The position numbers were made by a program, and so were the translations under genes. A DNA stretch of 44,765 nt, taken from contig MPMV01000036.1 of the NCBI GenBank assembly GCA_002238685.1, positions 1 to 44,765 on the forward strand. The letters run 5' to 3'. The notes beneath the pieces are model-generated. The model had not been told where the DNA came from. It made no database searches and was given only the letters and a program-made list of their open reading frames with translations. How positions within the stretch are numbered: position 1 is the first letter of the stretch; each line of letters begins with the position of its first letter. The DNA is from a bacterium EF100-94H03 bin56. Its GTDB lineage: Bacteria > Pseudomonadota > Alphaproteobacteria > SP197. This document shows, piece by piece, positions 34,778 through 42,440 of this stretch.

Positions 34778-34881
34778 GTCCCCTTATAGAACCGGTCTCC
34801 GGCCGATGGATAGAAGGATTTTCGAGATGTCGCCCTAGGACCCTCACGCGCGGTCCGTTGCAGGGCCAGCCCGACCGGTCG

Positions 34882-35202
34882 TCACGTGCCGCCCTCGATG
34901 CGCTCGGCCATGCGCTCGATCCGCTCTGCCAGCGTATCGATGGCAGCGGCCCTGCGCTCGTCGACCGCCTTCGTCGTCCCCCTGGCTCCGGCTTCCTGGT
35001 AATCCCAGAGTTCGTCGACAAGATGAAGCGAAGCCAGAAGCAGCAACCGCTGATCACCGAGATTGCCGAGCTGGCCGACGAGTTCCTTCACCTTGCGGTC
35101 AACATAGTTGGCAAGTTCGCTCGTGCGTCTTTCCTGTCCCTCGCCACAAGCTACGTCATACTCATGACCGTTGATCAGTACCGTCACCTGGGGCATCACC
35201 AC
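34882..35202 (-). CDS. zapA: Cell division protein ZapA
   Basis: A 106-residue FtsZ-associated protein that bundles FtsZ protofilaments. The N-terminal ZapA domain reads VTVLINGHEYDVACGEGQERRTSELANYVDRKVKELVGQLGNLGDQRLLLLASLHLVDELWD, followed by a C-terminal coiled coil (about 75-104, DTLAERIERMAERIE). The start is 35202 or, with the next ATG, 35196; either lies within the 3' end of the DUF4164 gene (about 40 bp overlap). It is followed by the 6S RNA candidate and fau. Confidence 0.92.
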   Translation of the reverse strand: MVMPQVTVLINGHEYDVACGEGQERRTSELANYVDRKVKELVGQLGNLGDQRLLLLASLHLVDELWDYQEAGARGTTKAVDERRAAAIDTLAERIERMAERIEGGT

Positions 35203-35425
35203 GCTCCAACATCGTTTTCAGTTCCGAAATCACGGATCCCAGGCGGGCATCCGCCGTCTTCAGCCGTTCTTCGAGGTCCCTGTTCCCTTCCCCGGCGCCG
35301 CCGGAATTCTCCTGAAGCTGGCCCTGAGTGACTCCCGTGCGTGAATCCTGAGATAGGTCGAGGGCACGTTCCAGTCGCTTGACGGCCTTGTCCAGCCTCA
35401 TCAACGTCCTGTCCCTTGAAGCCAT
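35162..35425 (-). CDS. DUF4164 family coiled-coil protein
   Basis: An 87-residue protein that looks wholly helical: MASRDRTLMRLDKAVKRLERALDL at the N-terminus and RDLEERLKTADARLGSVISELKTMLE further on. It fits the small DUF4164 family found next to zapA in alphaproteobacteria. No function is established; the position suggests a link to the ZapA/FtsZ ring. I chose the ATG at 35425 because the frame upstream runs into the transketolase gene on the other strand without homology. The 3' end overlaps zapA by about 40 bp. Confidence 0.72.
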   Translation of the reverse strand: MASRDRTLMRLDKAVKRLERALDLSQDSRTGVTQGQLQENSGGAGEGNRDLEERLKTADARLGSVISELKTMLERGDAPGDGTDQRS

Positions 35426-35516
35426 GTTCGCCTCTGATCCGAAGTCGGGGCGACAATAGCGCCATGGAGCACACCAATAAAGGCAGGCGTGGCAGATTGG
35501 CACAACGTGGCGGACC

Positions 35517-35545
35517 TTGTCCCGGTTCCCTCCACTCTTTATGTA
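35517..35545 (+). promoter_or_regulatory. Candidate tkt promoter
   Basis: TTGTCC (35517-35522), a 17-bp spacer, and TATGTA (35540-35545) make a good sigma70-like promoter in the divergent gap between DUF4164 and tkt, leaving a leader of about 45 nt. The same TTGTCC hexamer is seen in the proposed promoter of the marR-like gene. Confidence 0.45.
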
Positions 35546-35597
35546 GGGTGGCGATGCCACCAGGCACGGGGCAGGCAGCGAGAGGTTCACGATCCTG

Positions 35598-37589
35598 ATG
35601 GACGGGCAGGCGGTGGAGCGGGTCACACAACGCGGGATGGCAAATGCCATAAGGGCTCTTGCCATGGATGCTGTCGAGGCGGCCGCCAGCGGCCATCCCG
35701 GCATGCCCATGGGCATGGCGGATGTCGCCACCGTGCTCTTCACCCGGTTTCTCAAATTCGACCCCAGTCATCCGGACTGGCCGGATCGGGACCGCTTCGT
35801 GCTCTCGGCCGGTCACGGATCCATGCTGCTCTACGCGTTGCTCCATCTTTCGGGCTACGCCGAGATGTCCCTGGACGAGATCCGCAGATTCAGACAGCTG
35901 GGAAGCCGTACCGCGGGCCACCCCGAGTACGGCGCGAGCCCCGGTATCGAGACCACCACCGGACCCCTCGGCCAGGGTTTCGCCAACGCCGTCGGCATGG
36001 CCCTGGGCGAAAGGATCATGGCGGAACGCTTCGGGAACCTCGTCGACCACCGCACCTGGGTCATCGCCGGCGATGGCTGCCTGATGGAGGGAATCAGCCA
36101 CGAGGCCGCCTCTCTGGCCGGCCACCTCGCGCTCAACCGCCTGATCGTGCTGTTCGACGACAACGGCATCTCGATCGACGGGCCGACCTCGCTGACTGTC
36201 TCCGACGACACCCTGGCGCGTTTCAGGGCCTTGAACTGGGCGGTGGAAAGCGTGGATGGCCATGATGGCGAGGCGGTCGCCGGCGCTCTGGGACGCGCCC
36301 TCGACAGTGAACGTCCAAGTCTCATCGCCTGCCGCACCCTCATCGGTTTCGGTTCTCCCGGCAAGGCGGGAACGGCGGCCTCCCACGGCTCCCCCCTCGG
36401 CGCCGGGGAGATCACCGCAGCGCGCAACGAACTGGGCTGGGATGCCGACCCCTTCGTCATTCCCGGTGACATTCTCGATGCCTGGAGAGAGGCAGGGCGG
36501 CGCAACGCTCCCCTCCACGAGGACTGGCAACGCAGGCTTGATGCACTCGATGCCATCACGCGCGGGGAGTTCGAGCGGCGCATGGCCGGCGACGTCGCCG
36601 ATCGGATCCGTGATGTCACGGCCGACCATGTTTCCCGCCTGCTCGCCGATCCTGTCCGTGTCGCCACCCGCAAGGCGAGTGAACTGGCGCTCGATCGTCT
36701 GACCAAGACCCTGCCCGAGATGATCGGTGGGTCGGCGGATCTCACCGGCTCCAACAACACGCGCACGGGCGCGATGGCCGATATCACCGCCGGGGACTAT
36801 TCCGGAACCTACATCCGCTATGGAGTCCGCGAACACGCGATGGCCGCCGCCATGACCGGCATGGCCCTCCATGGCGGGATCATCCCCTACGGCGGGACCT
36901 TTCTTGCCTTCACCGACTATTGCCGTCCGTCCATCCGCCTTGCCGCCCTCATGAAGCAGCGTGTCATCTACGTGATGACACATGACTCGATCGGACTTGG
37001 CGAGGACGGGCCGACACACCAGCCGGTCGAACACCTCGCCAGCCTGAGGGCCATTCCCAACCTCCATGTCTACCGTCCGGCGGATGCCATCGAGACCGCC
37101 GAGTGCTGGGAACTGGCCCTGACGTCGCAGACCACACCGTCGGTGATCGCACTCTCCCGACAGGGGCTTCCCCAGGCGAGGCACGAACCCCTTCCCGGCA
37201 ATCCCTGCGGCACGGGCGCCTACGTGATCCGCGAGTCCTTGGCGGTGCACAGGGCGACCATCGTTGCCAGTGGATCGGAGGTCGCGATCGCCATCGAGGC
37301 CGGCCGGATTCTCGAGGATGACGGGATCGGTGCGCGAGTCGTGTCGATGCCGTGCCAGGAACTCTTCAGGAACCAGGCGCCGGACGCCCGCGCCGCCCTG
37401 ATCCCACGCGACCGGGCAACCGTCGCCGTCGAGGCATCCCTGCCCTTCGGGTGGACGGACATCATCGGCGAGGAAGGTGGGTTTGTCGGCGTCAGCGGGT
37501 TTGGGGAATCGGCACCCGCCGGGGCGCTCTACGAACACTTCGGCATCACACCTGAAGCCGTCGTCGAGGCGGTCAGACAGCGCCTCTGA
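35598..37589 (+). CDS. tkt: Transketolase
   Basis: A 663-residue thiamine-diphosphate enzyme of the pentose phosphate or Calvin cycle, moving two-carbon units between sugar phosphates. Visible motifs: AAASGHPGMPMGMADVATVLF, DRFVLSAGHGSMLLYALLHLSGY, the ThDP motif WVIAGDGCLMEGISHEAASLAGHLALNRLIVLFDDN, and in the second half THDSIGLGEDGPTHQPVEHLASLRAIPNL and FGESAPAGALYEHFGIT. Length and domain order are standard. It heads the plus-strand group tkt-gap-pgk. Confidence 0.96.
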   Translation: MDGQAVERVTQRGMANAIRALAMDAVEAAASGHPGMPMGMADVATVLFTRFLKFDPSHPDWPDRDRFVLSAGHGSMLLYALLHLSGYAEMSLDEIRRFRQLGSRTAGHPEYGASPGIETTTGPLGQGFANAVGMALGERIMAERFGNLVDHRTWVIAGDGCLMEGISHEAASLAGHLALNRLIVLFDDNGISIDGPTSLTVSDDTLARFRALNWAVESVDGHDGEAVAGALGRALDSERPSLIACRTLIGFGSPGKAGTAASHGSPLGAGEITAARNELGWDADPFVIPGDILDAWREAGRRNAPLHEDWQRRLDALDAITRGEFERRMAGDVADRIRDVTADHVSRLLADPVRVATRKASELALDRLTKTLPEMIGGSADLTGSNNTRTGAMADITAGDYSGTYIRYGVREHAMAAAMTGMALHGGIIPYGGTFLAFTDYCRPSIRLAALMKQRVIYVMTHDSIGLGEDGPTHQPVEHLASLRAIPNLHVYRPADAIETAECWELALTSQTTPSVIALSRQGLPQARHEPLPGNPCGTGAYVIRESLAVHRATIVASGSEVAIAIEAGRILEDDGIGARVVSMPCQELFRNQAPDARAALIPRDRATVAVEASLPFGWTDIIGEEGGFVGVSGFGESAPAGALYEHFGITPEAVVEAVRQRL

Positions 37590-37625
37590 CAAGGAAGGCC
37601 GCATCCGGCGGTTCCAAGGGATGCG

Positions 37626-37655
37626 TTGACCGCTTGCCATGGAAACAGGTAGGAC
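37626..37655 (+). promoter_or_regulatory. Possible internal promoter before gap
   Basis: TTGACC at 37626-37631, an 18-bp spacer and TAGGAC at 37650-37655 lie in the 95-bp gap between tkt and gap. The -10 element is weak, so this is tentative. It would let gap-pgk be transcribed apart from tkt. Confidence 0.28.
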
Positions 37656-37684
37656 AGGGACCCTCGTTGGCCCTGGAGGACGGT

Positions 37685-38692
37685 ATGGCGGTTCGCGTTG
37701 CCATCAATGGATTTGGCCGTATCGGCCGCCTTGTATTTCGCGCCGCGATGGAATCGGGACGCGATGACGTGGAGTTCGTTGCCATCAACGATCTGGGTAC
37801 CGCCGAGGCCAACGCTCACCTCCTCAAGTACGACACGGTTCATGGCACTTATCCGGGTGAGGTTTCGGCACGTGGTGCCACTCTTCAGGTCGATGGAAAG
37901 AGTGTGGCTGTGCTCCAGGAGCGGCATCCGTCTCAACTTCCCTGGCGAGACCTCGAGATCGATGTCGTCATGGAATGCACGGGCATCTTTGCCTCCCGCG
38001 AGAAGGCCTCACAGCACCTCGAGGCCGGCGCCCGCAAGGTCCTGGTCTCCGCGCCGGCGCAAGGTGCAGATCTCACCGTGGTCTACGGTGTCAATGACGA
38101 CAAGCTCCGCAAGGCGCACGAGGTCATCTCCAACGCCTCGTGCACGACCAATTGCCTGGCGCCTGTCGCCGCCGTGCTTCACGAGGCCATCGGCATCCGT
38201 CACGGATTCATGACAACCATCCATGCCTTCACCGGAGACCAGAGAACGGTCGATACCCTGCATGCCGACCCACGCCGGGCGCGTGCCGCATCGGCGTCCA
38301 TGATTCCCACCTCGACCGGCGCTGCCCGCGCCGTGGGCCTGGTGCTGCCGGAACTCGAGGGCAAGCTCGACGGCACGTCGATCCGGGTTCCCACGCCCAA
38401 CGTCAGTCTCGTCGACTTCAAGTTCGAGGCACCCGGGGAGACCAGCGTGGAGGCCGTCAACCGTGCTGTCAGCAAGGCGGCCAGAGGCCGCCTCAAGGGT
38501 ATTCTTGCGGTCAATGACAAGCCCCTTGTTTCCAGTGACTTCAACCACAACCCGGCAAGCTCCGTCTTCGATCTCGGCGAGACCAAGGTCATCGACGGAC
38601 GGTTTGTCAGGGTGCTCTCCTGGTATGACAACGAATGGGGATTCTCGAACCGGATGAGCGACACCGCGGCGGCGCTCGCCAGGTTCCTCTAG
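37685..38692 (+). CDS. gap: Glyceraldehyde-3-phosphate dehydrogenase
   Basis: A 335-residue NAD(P)-dependent enzyme making 1,3-bisphosphoglycerate. The dinucleotide-binding start is VRVAINGFGRIGRLVFRA, the active-site cysteine lies in SNASCTTNCLAPVAAVLH, and the substrate loop is TTIHAFTGDQRTVDTLHADPRRARAASASMIPTSTGAARAVGLVLPEL. The end SWYDNEWGFSNRM is standard. The ATG at 37685 follows GGAGG by 7 nt. pgk starts 19 nt after its stop. Confidence 0.97.
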   Translation: MAVRVAINGFGRIGRLVFRAAMESGRDDVEFVAINDLGTAEANAHLLKYDTVHGTYPGEVSARGATLQVDGKSVAVLQERHPSQLPWRDLEIDVVMECTGIFASREKASQHLEAGARKVLVSAPAQGADLTVVYGVNDDKLRKAHEVISNASCTTNCLAPVAAVLHEAIGIRHGFMTTIHAFTGDQRTVDTLHADPRRARAASASMIPTSTGAARAVGLVLPELEGKLDGTSIRVPTPNVSLVDFKFEAPGETSVEAVNRAVSKAARGRLKGILAVNDKPLVSSDFNHNPASSVFDLGETKVIDGRFVRVLSWYDNEWGFSNRMSDTAAALARFL

Positions 38693-38711
38693 GAGAATAC
38701 CCTGCCCGGCC

Positions 38712-39896
38712 GTGGGCACCTTGCGCACCCTTGACGACGTCAGCCCCGCCGGCAGGCGGGTTCTGTTGCGCCTCGATCTCAACGTGCCGATCGACGGTGG
38801 ACGTGTCACGGGGAGCGAACGCATCGCACGGAGCCTTGCCACCGTGCACGAGCTCGCGGACACGGGCGCCCGCACGATCATTATCGCCCACCTCGGCAGG
38901 CCGGGAGGCAGGCCCGATCCCTCGATGTCGCTGGCTCCCGTCGCCGAAGCCGTCGCGGATGCCCTTGGCCGTCCGGTCGCCTTCGCCACCGACACGATCG
39001 GTGACAACGCCGCAGACATCATTGCGTCAACCCGACCCGGAGACGTCGTTGTGCTTGAGAATCTCCGCTTCCATCCGGGAGAGGAGGCTGATGATCGCGA
39101 CTTCGCCCGCGCCCTTGGCGCCCTTGGCGACATCTACGTCAACGATGCATTTTCAGTCAGCCACCGCGCCCACGCTTCGGTCACGTCGCTGGCACGTCTT
39201 CTGCCGTCCTGTGCCGGGCGTCTCATGGAGGAGGAAGTCAATGCCATTGCCAGGGCGCTCAGTCATCCCGTGCGCCCCATTGCCGCCGTGGTCGGTGGCG
39301 CAAAGGTGTCAACCAAGCTTGCCATTCTGGACCATCTCTCACACTGGGCGGATCATCTCGTCGTCGGCGGCGCCATGGCCAACACCTTCCTCGCCGCGCA
39401 AGGCACCGGTATCGGCGCCTCACTTCACGAGGGCGACATGACCGGCACCGCTGTTCGCATCATGAAATCGGCTCGCGCCCGTGGCCGTGCCATCCACCTG
39501 CCTGTCGATGTGGTCGTCGAGAAGGATGGCCAGCCGGTGTCCTGCGATCTTGATGCCATCGGCCTTGAGGCGCGGATTCTCGACATCGGACCACTGACCG
39601 TAAGGTCGGTCTCGCGCCTCATCGAGGGGTGCAGGACCGTGGTCTGGAACGGACCCATGGGGATGTTCGAGCGCGAAGGATTTGACAGGGGAACCGTCGA
39701 TCTCGCCCGCACCATCGCGGATCTCACGCGGAGTGGATCGATTTTCTCGGTGGCGGGAGGCGGCGATACGGCAGCGGCTCTCACCCGTGCCGGCGCCACG
39801 GACGGTTTCTCCTACGTCTCCACCGCGGGTGGCGCCTTCCTGCAATGGCTCGAGGGAACGCCGCTGCCCGGACTGGTGGCGCTGGAGGCGGCCTGA
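38712..39896 (+). CDS. pgk: Phosphoglycerate kinase
   Basis: A 394-residue enzyme that transfers phosphate from 1,3-bisphosphoglycerate to ADP. Motifs: GRRVLLRLDLNVPIDGGRVT, TIIIAHLGRPGGRPDPSMSL, LENLRFHPGEEADDRDFARAL, AAVVGGAKVSTKLAIL, VVWNGPMGMFEREGF and SVAGGGDTAAALTRAG, with the C-terminal YVSTAGGAFLQWLEG. The start is a GTG at 38712 with an AGGAG box about 14 nt upstream, rather far. The 3' end overlaps the start of the next small gene. Confidence 0.96.
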   Translation: MGTLRTLDDVSPAGRRVLLRLDLNVPIDGGRVTGSERIARSLATVHELADTGARTIIIAHLGRPGGRPDPSMSLAPVAEAVADALGRPVAFATDTIGDNAADIIASTRPGDVVVLENLRFHPGEEADDRDFARALGALGDIYVNDAFSVSHRAHASVTSLARLLPSCAGRLMEEEVNAIARALSHPVRPIAAVVGGAKVSTKLAILDHLSHWADHLVVGGAMANTFLAAQGTGIGASLHEGDMTGTAVRIMKSARARGRAIHLPVDVVVEKDGQPVSCDLDAIGLEARILDIGPLTVRSVSRLIEGCRTVVWNGPMGMFEREGFDRGTVDLARTIADLTRSGSIFSVAGGGDTAAALTRAGATDGFSYVSTAGGAFLQWLEGTPLPGLVALEAA

Positions 39897-40240
39897 CACC
39901 CCGCGTCGTCGAAACCCTGGAGGAAGCCCGCGCTGCCGTGGTTCAAGCCCGGCGATGCGACCGGGAGATCCTGCTTGTCACCGGACCGGGGGCCTGTGCG
40001 CGGCTGGGGCCGGGCTATCTTCTGGAAATGATGCGTCAGGCCGGCGCCGACACCCCTTGCGCGCGAGCGCTGATCGACTGCGGCGGCGACGCCGGATACG
40101 CCATGCTCGCCCTGCGCCTGGGCTGGCGCGACATTCACCTCAAGGGCGAGCCTTCCATCGTGGCCCGCATCGCCGACATGACCAGAGCATGTGGTGGCAC
40201 ATTCCACCACGAACTCCCCGTCCCTCCGCAGCAGAAGTGA
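39893..40240 (+). CDS. Small conserved-looking protein following pgk, unknown function
   Basis: About 115 residues: TPRVVETLEEARAAVVQARRCDREILLVTGPGACARLGPGYLLEMMRQAGAD, then LIDCGGDAGYAMLALRLGWRDIHLKGEPSIVARIADMTRACGGTF. It resembles short alphaproteobacterial hypothetical proteins of alpha/beta type, of a kind I recall beside pgk or aldolase genes; no function is known. The frame is open from an ATG at 39845, inside pgk. The protein likeness, however, begins at residue 17, where a CTG (39893) overlaps the pgk stop and is preceded by GGAGG 4 nt away, so a rare CTG start is possible. Confidence 0.6.
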   Translation: MTPRVVETLEEARAAVVQARRCDREILLVTGPGACARLGPGYLLEMMRQAGADTPCARALIDCGGDAGYAMLALRLGWRDIHLKGEPSIVARIADMTRACGGTFHHELPVPPQQK

Positions 40241-40283
40241 AGCGCCCTCACCTCCCCTGGCTCGGGTGGATGAGGGAGTGCTT
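40240..40283 (+). terminator. Imperfect hairpin at the end of the pgk operon
   Basis: AAGCGCCCTCACC at the left and GGTGGATGAGGGAGTGCTT at the right can pair over about 15 positions with several bulges, right at the stop of the last gene. There is no T-run after it, so it may be an mRNA-stabilising or Rho-assisted structure rather than an intrinsic terminator. Confidence 0.3.
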
Positions 40284-40583
40284 CTACGCCGGACAGTCTC
40301 GTGCCCGTATTGGTGGCAAGAGGAACCATTGCGGTGGACGAGGCGTCTGGTGACGGATGCCGATGCTCGATGTGCATCCATCCGTCCGGCCTGAAGGGCA
40401 GCAAGCTCCCGGCAATCCCGGCACGGCGCTCTGCTTCCCGCTTGTCGGCGCCGGGCGGGATCATCTCACCTGCCCCTTGCGCAACTCAGGCGGTTTGATG
40501 CGCGAGATGATCAGGTGGGCGGAACCGGACAGGATGGAGTTCAATGCCGGCCTGACGGGCCTCGAGACGATTCGTCTTCTTGC
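40284..40583. other. Intergenic stretch without recognisable features
   Basis: About 300 bases. Frames are open on both strands but none has a family resemblance. It lies between the end of the tkt-gap-pgk group and the HipA relic and may contain the rest of a decayed insertion. Confidence 0.35.
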
Positions 40584-40930
40584 TCAAGTCATCGGCGTGA
40601 GCCGCCCTACCCTTTGCTCGAACCCATGCCTGACGGCATCGAACAGGGCCATTGGAAAACCGGAGCGCATCTCTGCCAAGGCCGTCTCGAATGCCTTTTC
40701 CGCGTCTGACTGAATCTCACGGAACATTCGTGCAATCTTCTCGCGCGACGAGGCCGCGGCGAGCCCCGTTTCGGCAAGGTGCCGGCCGAGGATATCCGGG
40801 ACTCTGTAGTGTCGGCTCCTGCCTGCCCGCATCGCGAGCTTCATGTCCTTGATCCGAAGCTGCCCCGCATTCAGCGACGGTTGCACGATCAGCGGATCAT
40901 GGGTGGACGTGACCTTGTTTTGGACGGGGG
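40584..40930 (-). pseudogene. HipA-family toxin, C-terminal remnant
   Basis: The frame read on the minus strand encodes about 110 residues that match the C-terminal end of HipA-type serine/threonine kinase toxins: QPSLNAGQLRIKDMKLAMRAGRSRHYRVPDILGRHLAETG, then SGFPMALFDAVRHGFEQRV. The KLAM-x-R-S-x-x-HYR-x-x-DI-x-x-RH pattern is characteristic. The kinase core (about 300 residues, with the catalytic and ATP-binding motifs) and any hipB partner are absent. The nearest start codon (GTG at 40886) lies inside the homology, and likeness fades near 40930, close to the efp start. This is a 5'-truncated relic, not a working toxin. Confidence 0.62.
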
Positions 40931-40982
40931 GTAGTGATAGCGTCCGCGCCGCTCGAACCTCCCAACATCAGGCAGTGATGTC

Positions 40983-41549
40983 ATGAAGATCGACGGCAAC
41001 GCGATCCGTCCTGGCATGGTGATCCACCACAAGGACAGGCTCCTGGTCGCCACCAGGATCCAGCATACCCAGCCCGGCAAGGGTGGCGCCTACCTCCAGG
41101 TGGAACTCAAGGACATCCGTGACGGCACGAAGCTCAACGAACGGTTCCGGTCGTCGGAATCCGTGGAACGCGTCAGACTCTGGGACACGTCGCACCAGTT
41201 CCTCTTCGCCGATGCGGACTTCTTTACGTTCATGAATTCCGAGACCTTCGAGCAGACGATCATCAACCGTGACATGCTGGGTTCCAGCGCAGCCTTCCTC
41301 CAGGACGGCATGGAGGTCATGATCCAGTCCCATGAAGACGAGGTTGTCGGCGTCTCCCTGCCGGAGACGGTCGTTCTCGCCATCGCCGAAACCGAAGCGG
41401 TGGTCAAGGGACAGACAGCCGCGTCATCCTACAAGCCCGCCATCCTCGAGAACGGACTGCGCATCATGGTTCCACCACACATCGAGACCGGTGTCAGGGT
41501 GGTGGTCAACACCGCGGATGCGACCTACCGGGAACGCGCTAAGGACTGA
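40983..41549 (+). CDS. efp: Elongation factor P
   Basis: A 188-residue translation factor that relieves ribosome stalling at proline runs. The N-terminal KOW-like domain has the tip loop QPGKGGA with K33, the position that is modified by EpmA-type enzymes in some bacteria. The OB domains include TVVLAIAETEAVVKGQTAASSYKPAILENGLRIMVPPHIETGVRVVVNTADATYRERAKD, the EF-P signature at the C-terminus. It is followed 9 nt later by the phosphatase-family gene, an adjacency I recall from other alphaproteobacteria. Confidence 0.96.
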   Translation: MKIDGNAIRPGMVIHHKDRLLVATRIQHTQPGKGGAYLQVELKDIRDGTKLNERFRSSESVERVRLWDTSHQFLFADADFFTFMNSETFEQTIINRDMLGSSAAFLQDGMEVMIQSHEDEVVGVSLPETVVLAIAETEAVVKGQTAASSYKPAILENGLRIMVPPHIETGVRVVVNTADATYRERAKD

Positions 41550-41558
41550 CCGACGGAC

Positions 41559-42299
41559 TTGGCCTACCAATCGCCCCTCATCACCGTCATGGCGAAGGCG
41601 GCGTCGAAGGCCGCCGTCGCCCTGATCCGGGACTACAACGAGGCCGACAACCTGGTGTCTTCGATGACGGGCGCGGCACGGTTCGTCGAGGCCTCCAGGC
41701 GCCGCGCGGGAGAGACCATCAGACGGGAACTCGCTCGTGCCCGTCCGGATTTTTCGTTCGATGAACCGGCGGACGGCAGCCGCTGGATCGTCAGCGCGCT
41801 TGATGGTGTCAGCAACCTCGTTCATGCCATTCCCCATACCTCCATTGCCGTCGCTGTCGAGATGACCGGCGAGGTCGTCGCCGGTGTCGTCCTCGACCCC
41901 CTGAGGGACGAGCTCTTCTGGGCAGAACGGGGGCACGGCGCCTTCATGCATTCGCGGCGTCTGCGGGTCTCCCGGACCAGGTCACTCTCCGGCAGCGTCC
42001 TTGCCCACGGTGACGGTGTGCCGAGCGCGCTGGGCATTGCCCGACTGTTGAAACGGGGGCCCCGGCTGCGTTGCCTGGGCGCTCCTTCACTCGACCTGGC
42101 CTGGCTGGCGAGCGGCAGGCTTGACGGCTACTGGGCGGACGGCGCCGATCCGGACAGTCTGGCGGCCGGCACGGTTCTGATCCAGGAGGCAGGGGGGATC
42201 ATCACCCGACTCGATGGCAGCCCGCCTGGCACCGCGCCATCTTCCGTCCTCGCCGGGAATCCGGGGATCCATGGGCACATGCTCCGGTCACTGGCCTGA
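41559..42299 (+). CDS. Inositol monophosphatase-family protein with degenerate active site
   Basis: A 246-residue protein clearly of the inositol monophosphatase (SuhB) family: SPLITVMAKAASKAAVALIRDYNE, WIVSALDGVSNLVHAIPHTSIAVAVEMTGEVVAGVVLDPLRDELFWAERGHGAF, LDLAWLASGRLDGYW and LAAGTVLIQEAGG. Nearly every metal-site motif is changed. DPLDGT reads S79-A-L-D82-G-V84, so the first Asp and the Thr are lost. The E-E loop is shortened to FDEP. The P-W-D before the AAG signature is P-D-S200, so its Asp is lost, and the KG-x-DFVT stretch is TGAARFVE. The frame is open and full length, so it looks like a retained pseudoenzyme. The TTG start at 41559 lacks a strong ribosome site and lies 9 nt after efp. 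Confidence 0.88.
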   Translation: MAYQSPLITVMAKAASKAAVALIRDYNEADNLVSSMTGAARFVEASRRRAGETIRRELARARPDFSFDEPADGSRWIVSALDGVSNLVHAIPHTSIAVAVEMTGEVVAGVVLDPLRDELFWAERGHGAFMHSRRLRVSRTRSLSGSVLAHGDGVPSALGIARLLKRGPRLRCLGAPSLDLAWLASGRLDGYWADGADPDSLAAGTVLIQEAGGIITRLDGSPPGTAPSSVLAGNPGIHGHMLRSLA

Positions 42300-42326
42300 C
42301 ACAATGCCGCCACCTCGCGGTGATCA

Positions 42327-42440
42327 ATGGACGACACACTCACGGACATGGTAACCACACCCATGAGGGCTGTCGGCGATCTCGCTTTGGGACGAACCGG
42401 TGACCCGGAGCATATCGGGTTGATGTGGAGCATCGCATGA
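42327..42440 (+). CDS. Possible 37-residue leader peptide
   Basis: A short frame, MDDTLTDMVTTPMRAVGDLAL and on to GLMWSIA, fills most of the gap between the phosphatase-family gene and the MotA-like gene. Its TGA overlaps the ATG of the latter (ATGA at 42437-42440), the arrangement expected for translational coupling. There is no known family and no clear ribosome-binding site. Short open frames arise by chance in GC-rich DNA, so this is tentative. Confidence 0.25.
   Translation: MDDTLTDMVTTPMRAVGDLALGRTGDPEHIGLMWSIA

Noticed and set aside
35490..35520. Sigma54-like TGGCAC element upstream of tkt
   Set aside because: TGGCAC is followed at the right distance by GGCG rather than TTGC, and a better TTGTCC/TATGTA sigma70-type promoter lies just downstream.
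35196..37640. 814-codon minus-strand frame opposite tkt
   Set aside because: Antisense shadow of transketolase; the plus strand has complete transketolase motifs.
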